Positions 41,987-48,330 of a DNA stretch of 64,000 nucleotides are shown here, one piece after another (position 1 is the stretch's first letter; each line of letters opens with the position of its first letter). The DNA lies in NCBI RefSeq assembly GCF_000265205.3, contig NC_018000.1, positions 5,329,001 to 5,393,000 of the forward strand, given 5' to 3'. Below the pieces are notes generated by a model. It was not told where the DNA came from, did no database searches, and saw only the letters and a program-made list of their open reading frames with translations. A program made the translations under genes and the position numbers. This DNA is from Sinorhizobium fredii USDA 257. Its GTDB lineage: Bacteria; Pseudomonadota; Alphaproteobacteria; Rhizobiales; Rhizobiaceae.

Positions 41987-42631
41987 TCAGGCTCCGGTTC
42001 GTGCGGTGAAGACGATCGCCTCGCCGGTCGAGGCCACGTCGATGGCCATGCCGGCCTCCTCGGCGAGCAGCACCGTGTAATAGGGCTGGATGGAATGGGC
42101 GTCGACCGCTTCCTCCGGGGTGCCGGAAAGGAGCTCGACCAGCTTCGGCGGGACGCGCATCATCCGCCCCTTGGCGACAAGGGTAAAGATCGCGTCGTAC
42201 TCCGGGTTCTCTAGGGTGATGTCGATCGAGCCGCCGCGCGGGATCGCACCGTAAGCGATGAGGAACAGGTTCAGCAGCAGCTTGACCCGGTTCTTGGCGA
42301 TGATCGCCCGCGGCCCGCTCCAGTTGACCTCCGTCTTCTTTTCCGCCGCGGCGAAGTCCTTGGCGGCCTTCTCCGCTTCGCCGGTGTCGATCGAGGCGCC
42401 GACCGAGCCGGAGGCGCCGAAGGCAAGCCGCGCGAATTTCAGCCGCACCGAGGCATTGAGCGCGCTGGTGCGGATCAGGTCCATCGCATCGGCGTCGGCG
42501 CCGCCCTCGTCCAAGAGTTCGAGGCCGTTGTTGATGGCCCCGACCGGCGAGATGATGTCGTGACAAACCCGACTGCAGAGCAGCGCCGCCAGATCGTGTC
42601 CCGTCAACGTCAGGTTCGGATTCTTTGCCAT
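41987..42631 (-). CDS. chpT: Histidine phosphotransferase ChpT
   Basis: The protein has 214 residues. The phospho-His helix is visible as LLCSRVCHDIISPVGAINNG and is followed by a degenerate histidine-kinase ATPase-like domain. ChpT transfers phosphate from CckA to CtrA and CpdR. AGGAAAG lies upstream of an ATG-ATG pair (42631 and 42634). It is close to ctrA and to a receiver gene. Confidence 0.93.
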   Translation of the reverse strand: MAKNPNLTLTGHDLAALLCSRVCHDIISPVGAINNGLELLDEGGADADAMDLIRTSALNASVRLKFARLAFGASGSVGASIDTGEAEKAAKDFAAAEKKTEVNWSGPRAIIAKNRVKLLLNLFLIAYGAIPRGGSIDITLENPEYDAIFTLVAKGRMMRVPPKLVELLSGTPEEAVDAHSIQPYYTVLLAEEAGMAIDVASTGEAIVFTARTGA

Positions 42632-42763
42632 CATTCTTTCCTGTTCCGTTCCATCGAATAACAACACGGGGCGCGATGCCACGTCCGACGACGCTTTTCG
42701 CCCGTGCCCGGCATATCCATGCAACCCGCGCCGATCAATAGGCCATAATGACATCACATTTGG

Positions 42764-42778
42764 TAAACCGATTGTTAA
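42764..42778. promoter_or_regulatory. CtrA-like box between chpT and eipA
   Basis: TAAA-CCGATTG-TTAA matches the CtrA consensus TTAA-N7-TTAA with one mismatch and exact spacing. It lies 133 bases upstream of chpT and 164 bases upstream of eipA. In Brucella, eipA transcription is controlled by CtrA, which fits. Confidence 0.6.
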
Positions 42779-42941
42779 GAGGATCGGTTCAAATTGTCAG
42801 GGCACCCCTCGGATTTCGAGTGGAATCACGGAAAGCGGATTGGGTGCACGCGTTCGAGACCCGCGCTGGCCCGCGCAAACGATGCATGAGCTGGTCATGA
42901 CGGCCGGCCGCGAGCCGCATTCGCGCCTGACGGAGGAAACG

Positions 42942-43535
42942 ATGCAGCCGATCATGAAGGCAACCGCAATGGCCGTCCGCGCCATTCTGACCACGATGCT
43001 GCTCATAGGCAGCGCCGTGATGTCCGCCGCGCATGCCCAATCTCCGAATGGAAGCCAGTACACGATGCAGGAGATCGTCGACGCCGGCCACGGCTTCTTC
43101 GGCGAGACCTCGGGCGGCCTTGCGAAAGTCGTGGAGCGCGCCTTCGAGCGCTACGGCCTGCCGAACGGCTATATCCTCGGCCAGGAAGGCTCCGGTGCCT
43201 TCATCGCCGGCCTCACCTATGGCGAGGGCGAGCTCCACACAAAGAATGTCGGCCAGCACAGTGTCTTCTGGCAGGGCCCGTCCCTTGGGCTCGATTGGGG
43301 CGGCCAAGGCAGCCGGGCGATGATGCTCGTCTATAATCTGCCGAGCGTCCCGGCCCTTTACAAGCGCTTCGGCGGCGTCTCCGGCTCTGCCTATGTCGTC
43401 GCCGGCGTCGGCATGACGGTGCTGACTGACGAGCACGTCGTCGTCGTGCCGATCCGCACCGGCATCGGCGCAAGGCTCGGCCTCAATGTCGGCTATCTCA
43501 AGCTGACGCAGCAGCCGACCTGGAACCCCTTCTGA
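42942..43535 (+). CDS. eipA: Periplasmic envelope-integrity protein EipA (DUF1134)
   Basis: The product has 197 residues with a signal peptide (about residues 1-32, ending AHA). The mature part is a small beta-barrel of DUF1134: FGETSGGLAKVVERAFERYG, QGPSLGLDWGGQGSRAMMLV and RTGIGARLGLNVGYLKLTQQ. EipA is needed for envelope stress resistance in Brucella. GGAGG lies just before the ATG at 42942. A CtrA-like box lies upstream. Confidence 0.92.
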   Translation: MQPIMKATAMAVRAILTTMLLIGSAVMSAAHAQSPNGSQYTMQEIVDAGHGFFGETSGGLAKVVERAFERYGLPNGYILGQEGSGAFIAGLTYGEGELHTKNVGQHSVFWQGPSLGLDWGGQGSRAMMLVYNLPSVPALYKRFGGVSGSAYVVAGVGMTVLTDEHVVVVPIRTGIGARLGLNVGYLKLTQQPTWNPF

Positions 43536-43692
43536 CACCAAAAGGCCGCATGCGAACCTCTGGAATCAGCGAAGGGCGTCCAATCCTGCAGTAATTGTTG
43601 CAGCTTTCGAGCTGTCGTGTTTACTGCAGGAGAAGGAAACAACCGCCACCGCATGGATCATCGGATCCGGTCCAGACTGAAACGGCCAGCAC

Positions 43693-44841
43693 GTGATTGA
43701 ATATGCGCTCCTCTTTGCCCTGGGCTTCTTGACGGCGGCCATCATCGGCCTTCTTGTCGCGCCGGCCATTCAAAGGCGCATCGTCCGCTTCGCCGAGGAT
43801 CGCCTGAAAGCGACGATGCCGCTGAGCCCCCAGGAGGTTCGCGCCCAAAGGGACGCCGCGCGCGCCACCTATGCCGTTGAGAACGCAAAGATGTCGCAGA
43901 CGCTCCGCCGCGAACGCGACAAAGGCGTGGCGCTGATGCTGGAAAACGAAAGGGCGCTCAACGAGGCGCGGCGCCTGGCCGGCGAAAACACCGATCTCCA
44001 CAGGCAGCTTGCCGACATGAATGTCGAGGCCGCCGACATGCGCTCGACCGTCCGCCAGCTCGAGCTGCGGATCGCCGAACTCAGGGCGTCATACGATAAC
44101 CTGCAACGTGACACCGGCGCCAAGAACGAGACAATCCGCGCCTTGAACAGCCAGATCGACAAACAGGCGGCCGAGCTCGACAATCTGCGCATCGACCTTG
44201 CCGCGCGCGAAACGCAGATCGAACATTTGAAGGGCCGGGCCGCGGGGCTGCGCGACGAGCGCGAGGCGCTGCGTGCCGATCTCAAGTCTGAAAACGCCCG
44301 GGCTCGCGAAATGGAGCTGCGGCTGGGACGCGAAGAGAACCGCATACGGCAGCTCGAAACCAAGCTCGCCCGCGAAACGGCCGCCAATGCCGACCGCGAG
44401 AGCGCGCTTGAGCGGCGGGCGGAAGAAATTGAGCGGCTGAAAACTCGGGTGAAGGCCGCCAACCAGGAAATTCGCGAAGCGGCGAGAGCGGCGGGCGCCA
44501 AGCTGTCGAAGCGAGCGGAACAGCACGAGATCGCGACAATGGGTGCTGAGGGCGAAGCGGATGGAGCCTCGCCGGCCCCCGACGTGACCAGCCTCTCGGA
44601 CGATCTGCGCAACCGCGCGACGGCGCTCACGGAGCGTCTTGTCAATTCGAAATCCCCCACCCATGATGAGGCGCTGCGCGAGGAGGTGGCGGAGATTGCC
44701 GCCGGCATGGTGGCGCTCACGGCAATGCGGGAAGGCTCGTCCTCGCCGATCCACGCGCTTCTCGCCCGTGAGGAGACGGGAAGCACGGGAACCCGCAAGA
44801 GCTTGGCGAGACGAGCCAAGGAAATGCTGCCGCCCGAATGA
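43693..44841 (+). CDS. Membrane-anchored coiled-coil protein, function unknown
   Basis: The protein has 382 residues with a GTG start. One N-terminal helix (IEYALLFALGFLTAAIIGLL) anchors it, and residues about 45-280 form a long coiled coil rich in Glu, Arg, Leu and Ala (for example REENRIRQLETKLARETAAN). The C-terminal third is acidic, then helical. It resembles hypothetical proteins conserved in the Rhizobiales and may be a scaffold or envelope-linked protein. It lies between eipA and an RNA methyltransferase gene. No known domain. Confidence 0.7.
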   Translation: MIEYALLFALGFLTAAIIGLLVAPAIQRRIVRFAEDRLKATMPLSPQEVRAQRDAARATYAVENAKMSQTLRRERDKGVALMLENERALNEARRLAGENTDLHRQLADMNVEAADMRSTVRQLELRIAELRASYDNLQRDTGAKNETIRALNSQIDKQAAELDNLRIDLAARETQIEHLKGRAAGLRDEREALRADLKSENARAREMELRLGREENRIRQLETKLARETAANADRESALERRAEEIERLKTRVKAANQEIREAARAAGAKLSKRAEQHEIATMGAEGEADGASPAPDVTSLSDDLRNRATALTERLVNSKSPTHDEALREEVAEIAAGMVALTAMREGSSSPIHALLAREETGSTGTRKSLARRAKEMLPPE

Positions 44842-44858
44842 CGGCGAACGAGCCCGCT

Positions 44859-45689
44859 TCAGATGCGACCGTTGGCGCCGGCGACCTGATGAAGCGCGAT
44901 GCCGGCGGCCATCGCCACGTTTAGGCTGTCGAGGCCCGGACGTTGGCGGATTCGCGCGGTGCGGACCGCAGAAAGGATCGCCTGCGGCAGCCCCTCGCCT
45001 TCCGTGCCCACCAGCAATGTGGTGCGCGGCGCCGGCGGAATTGCGGTGATGTCGATCTCGCCGCGCGGCGAAAGTCCCCATATCGCGAAGCCTGCCCCCT
45101 GAAGCCCTTCGATCAGTTCGGCAGCGGTTCCCTCGCGCACGAATGGCAGCGTCAACACCGATCCGACGGAGACCCGGATCGACTTGCGGTACATCGGGTC
45201 GCAGCTTGAGGCGTCCATCAGCACCGCGTCGACGCCGAAGGCGGCTGCATTGCGAAAGAGCGACCCCATATTGTCGTGGTTCGATATGCCACAGGCAGCA
45301 AGTACCAGGCTCGCGGCAGGAAGGGCAGCTATGAGGGCATCGCGGCCGGGCATCGCATCGGATCGCCCGAGCGCCAGAACGCCGCGATGCATGTTGAAGC
45401 CGGCGATTGCGTCGAACACCCGGGCATCGGCCACGAAGACCGGCACATCGGCGGGGAATTGCGCCAGCAGCTCTGCGAGGCCGGCGATCCGATTTTCGAG
45501 CAGCAGGATTGCCTCGGCGGTGATGCCGCGCCCTGAGCGGTGCGCGGCCGCCAGCATGCGCAGGACGACCGTCCCTTCGGCGATGAAGCCGCTCTGCCGA
45601 CCGGTCAGATCCCGCTCCTTGATCGACATGAACGCAGCGATGCGGGGGTCCGTCGGGTCCTCGATGCGGATCGGCGCTACGGCAGCCAT
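44859..45689 (-). CDS. TrmH/SpoU-type RNA methyltransferase
   Basis: The product has 276 residues. The SPOUT motifs are visible: SNHDNMGSLFRNAAAFGVDA (motif 1), LLVGTEGEGLPQAIL (motif 2), and SLNVAMAAGIALHQ (motif 3). It should methylate a ribose 2'-OH in tRNA or rRNA. Its start at 45689 is just downstream of the DUF6476 gene. Substrate is not resolved by sequence. Confidence 0.9.
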   Translation of the reverse strand: MAAVAPIRIEDPTDPRIAAFMSIKERDLTGRQSGFIAEGTVVLRMLAAAHRSGRGITAEAILLLENRIAGLAELLAQFPADVPVFVADARVFDAIAGFNMHRGVLALGRSDAMPGRDALIAALPAASLVLAACGISNHDNMGSLFRNAAAFGVDAVLMDASSCDPMYRKSIRVSVGSVLTLPFVREGTAAELIEGLQGAGFAIWGLSPRGEIDITAIPPAPRTTLLVGTEGEGLPQAILSAVRTARIRQRPGLDSLNVAMAAGIALHQVAGANGRI

Positions 45690-45693
45690 CGCG

Positions 45694-46077
45694 TCACTGC
45701 GTCCTGACGGTGACATCCGCGACGATGCGCCCTGCTCTGATGTCGAAGACAATCGCCCGTGGTTCGGCGCCCGGCAGGCTGCCATAGAACAGCAGTTGCG
45801 AACCGGAAAGCGCCACATCAGTCACGGAGAAGTCGGCCGGCAGCGCCGCAATCGCGGTCAGCGGTGCTTCGCCAGGCACGCTGACTGCCGACAACGCCGC
45901 CTCCGCAGCGCCGTCGCTGCGCGTCAGCTTATAGACAATCGCCCCGAGGACGGCCATAAGCATGATCAGCATCACGCCGGCCGAAACGAGCTGCAGGCGC
46001 ACCATCTTGCGGCGGACATTCTCCATCGCCGGGTCAAGCGGCTTGTCTTCCTGTTCATCGGTCTCGATCGCAGTCAT
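45694..46077 (-). CDS. DUF6476-like membrane protein
   Basis: The protein has 127 residues with one membrane segment (about residues 28-50; LQLVSAGVMLIMLMAVLGAI) and a C-terminal beta-rich domain of about 70 residues. It is of the DUF6476 type, found in Rhizobiales, function unknown. It is 4 bases from the methyltransferase gene and probably in one operon with it. It diverges from rluD. Confidence 0.75.
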   Translation of the reverse strand: MTAIETDEQEDKPLDPAMENVRRKMVRLQLVSAGVMLIMLMAVLGAIVYKLTRSDGAAEAALSAVSVPGEAPLTAIAALPADFSVTDVALSGSQLLFYGSLPGAEPRAIVFDIRAGRIVADVTVRTQ

Positions 46078-46106
46078 GGCTGGCTTTCTATCGGAATTGA
46101 AACGGA

Positions 46107-47135
46107 ATGAACGATCCCTTTAAACAAGCAACCGGCAATAGGAAAGTCCTGAGGGCCGACGAGAATGCCGCCGGGCGGCTGGACGCCTTTCTGACGGAGG
46201 CGCTCTCGGGCGAATTTTCGCGCAATCGCATCAAGGCGCTGATCGAGCAGGGAGCCGTTTCGATCAATGGAGCGACAGTGCTCGAGCCGAAGAAAAAGGT
46301 TCACCCGGGCGACAGCTTCGAGATTGTCTTGCCCGCCCCCGAGGACCCCGAGCCGAAGGGCGAGGATATCCCGCTCGACGTTCTTTACGAGGATGATGAT
46401 CTGATCGTGCTGGTGAAACCGGCCGGTCTCGTCGTCCACCCGGGTGCCGGCAACTGGACGGGAACGCTCGTCAACGCCCTCATTCACCATTGCGGCGACA
46501 GTCTTTCCGGCATCGGTGGCGTCAGGCGACCCGGCATCGTCCACCGGCTGGACAAGGAAACGAGCGGCGTCATGGTCGTAGCGAAGAACGATACCGCCCA
46601 TCGGCACCTCTCCGACCAGTTTGCCGATCACGGCCGGACCGGACCCTTGGAACGCGCCTACCAGGCGGTCGTCTGGGGGCGTCCCTGGCAGTTGAAAGGT
46701 ACGATCAATGCGGCGCTCGGTCGGGCCGGCGACCGGACGAAACGAGCCGTCAAGCGCGAGGAAAGCGATGACGCGCGCGAGGCGATCACCCATTACGAGG
46801 TGGTCGAACGCTACCACGAGAAGCCGGACGGCACCTGCCTCGCTTCCACCGTCGAATGCCACCTGGAGACCGGCCGGACGCACCAGATCCGCGTCCATAT
46901 GGCCCATATCGGCCATCCGCTGATCGGCGATCCCGACTATGGCGCCGCTTTCCGGACCAAGGCGAATCTGCTGCCGGAAGCCGCCAAGAGCGTGGTCAAC
47001 CGCTTCTCCCGGCAGGCGCTGCATGCCTTCATGCTACAGTTCGAGCATCCGTCCAGCGGTGACACGATGCATTTCGAAGCACCCATGCCCGTGGACATAC
47101 AGGAACTGGTCGCCGCGCTTCGCGCCGAAGCGTGA
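46107..47135 (+). CDS. rluD: Ribosomal large-subunit pseudouridine synthase (RluD-type)
   Basis: The protein has 342 residues. The N-terminal S4 RNA-binding domain (AAGRLDAFLTEALSGEFSRN) is followed by the catalytic domain with RPGIVHRLDKETSGVMVVAK, where Asp is the nucleophile. It matches RluD/RluA type enzymes that modify 23S rRNA. A 205-base gap follows to rpoH. Confidence 0.93.
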   Translation: MNDPFKQATGNRKVLRADENAAGRLDAFLTEALSGEFSRNRIKALIEQGAVSINGATVLEPKKKVHPGDSFEIVLPAPEDPEPKGEDIPLDVLYEDDDLIVLVKPAGLVVHPGAGNWTGTLVNALIHHCGDSLSGIGGVRRPGIVHRLDKETSGVMVVAKNDTAHRHLSDQFADHGRTGPLERAYQAVVWGRPWQLKGTINAALGRAGDRTKRAVKREESDDAREAITHYEVVERYHEKPDGTCLASTVECHLETGRTHQIRVHMAHIGHPLIGDPDYGAAFRTKANLLPEAAKSVVNRFSRQALHAFMLQFEHPSSGDTMHFEAPMPVDIQELVAALRAEA

Positions 47136-47202
47136 CAGGGTCTTGAAATTGTTGCGAAGAATTCCGATCTTAAGGGCGCTTCAATAGGAAACCTCCTTTC
47201 CT

Positions 47203-47228
47203 CCGGTCTCACGATAGCGTGAAACCGG
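47203..47228 (+). other. Hairpin after rluD
   Basis: CCGGT...ACCGG with an inner CACG...CGTG form a hairpin about 70 bases downstream of the rluD stop codon. It has no T run, so a terminator role is uncertain. It sits directly upstream of the rpoH promoter. Confidence 0.4.
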
Positions 47229-47233
47229 ACTCC

Positions 47234-47262
47234 TTGAATCATGCTTTCGCCGTACTTATCTT
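47234..47262 (+). promoter_or_regulatory. Candidate rpoH promoter
   Basis: TTGAAT-N17-TATCTT lies 79 bases before the rpoH start codon, with a predicted start near 47269. The upstream C makes CTTGAA, which also resembles an RpoH-type -35, so auto-regulation is possible. Inferred from motif and position only. Confidence 0.5.
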
Positions 47263-47269
47263 CTAGCCT

Positions 47270-47318
47270 CGTGGGGTCTAGACGAAGACCCACGCCCGGC
47301 CTGCCGTCCGGAGGCCGG
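47270..47318 (+). promoter_or_regulatory. Two hairpins in the rpoH 5' UTR
   Basis: Hairpin 1 (47270-47294) pairs CGTGGG with CCCACG, extended by TCT/AGA around a bulged G. Hairpin 2 (47296-47318) pairs CCGGCCT with AGGCCGG. The ribosome binding site (AAAGGGGG, 47328) begins 10 bases after hairpin 2. A temperature-responsive leader is conceivable but not shown. Confidence 0.5.
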
Positions 47319-47340
47319 AGATCCACAAAGGGGGTGCTTC

Positions 47341-48246
47341 ATGGCCCGCAACACGTTGCCGTCCATTGCCGCTGGAGAGGGCGGTCTCAACCGTTACCTC
47401 GACGAAATCCGCAAATTTCCGATGCTCGAGCCGCAGGAAGAGTACATGCTCGCCAAGCGGTATCAGGAGCATGACGACCGCAGCGCCGCTCACAAGCTGG
47501 TGACGAGCCATCTGCGCCTCGTTGCCAAGATCGCCATGGGTTACCGCGGCTACGGCCTGCCGATCGGCGAAGTCATGTCGGAAGGCAATGTCGGCCTGAT
47601 GCAGGCTGTCAAGAAATTCGAGCCCGATCGCGGCTTCCGCCTGGCGACCTATGCGATGTGGTGGATCAAGGCGGCCATTCAGGAGTACATCCTGCGCTCG
47701 TGGTCGCTGGTGAAAATGGGCACGACCGCCAACCAGAAGCGCCTGTTCTTCAATCTTCGGCGGCTCAAGGGCCGAATCCAGGCTCTCGACGAAGGCGACC
47801 TCAAGCCGGAGCAGGTGAAGGAAATCGCCACTACCCTCAAGGTCAGCGAGGACGAGGTCGTTTCCATGAATCGGCGCCTGTCCGGCGACGCGTCACTCAA
47901 CGCGCCGATCAAGGCCAGCGAAGGCGACTCCGGACAGTGGCAGGATTGGCTCGTCGACGAGCACGACAATCAGGAGGAAATCCTGATCGAGCAGGACGAG
48001 CTCGACAGCCGCCGCGCGCTGCTCGCCAGCGCCATGAAGGTCTTGAACGATCGCGAGCGCCGTATTTTCGAGGCGCGCCGGCTGACCGAAGAACCGGTGA
48101 CGCTCGAAGATCTCTCGACCGAGTTCGACATCAGCCGCGAGCGTGTCCGCCAGATCGAGGTCCGCGCCTTCGAGAAGGTGCAGGAAGCGGTCCGCAAGGC
48201 GGCTCTCGAGCGCGCCAACGCCCTACGGGTTGTCGAGGGCGCCTGA
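47341..48246 (+). CDS. rpoH: Heat-shock sigma factor RpoH (sigma 32)
   Basis: The protein has 301 residues. The conserved regions are seen: RYLDEIRKFPMLEPQEEYML (1.2), SHLRLVAKIAMGYRGYGLPI (2.1), FRLATYAMWWIKAAIQEYIL (2.4), the RpoH box with QKRLFFNLRRLKG, and the helix-turn-helix of region 4 (LSTEFDISRERVRQIEVRAF). It directs heat-shock transcription. AAAGGGGG precedes the ATG. Sinorhizobium carries more than one rpoH; this looks like rpoH1 by context. Confidence 0.97.
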   Translation: MARNTLPSIAAGEGGLNRYLDEIRKFPMLEPQEEYMLAKRYQEHDDRSAAHKLVTSHLRLVAKIAMGYRGYGLPIGEVMSEGNVGLMQAVKKFEPDRGFRLATYAMWWIKAAIQEYILRSWSLVKMGTTANQKRLFFNLRRLKGRIQALDEGDLKPEQVKEIATTLKVSEDEVVSMNRRLSGDASLNAPIKASEGDSGQWQDWLVDEHDNQEEILIEQDELDSRRALLASAMKVLNDRERRIFEARRLTEEPVTLEDLSTEFDISRERVRQIEVRAFEKVQEAVRKAALERANALRVVEGA

Positions 48247-48271
48247 TCGGCTTCTCCCCGTCAAGAACGAA

Positions 48272-48312
48272 CAAAAGCCCCGGCTGGACGCCTCCAGCCG
48301 GGGCTTTTGTTT
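48272..48312. terminator. Bidirectional terminator between rpoH and the acidic membrane protein
   Basis: AAAAGCCCCGGCTGGA pairs with TCCAGCCGGGGCTTTT around a 4-base loop, so each strand ends in a T run. It serves both convergent genes. Confidence 0.9.
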
Positions 48313-48330
48313 CGTCTCCATATCCCTGCT

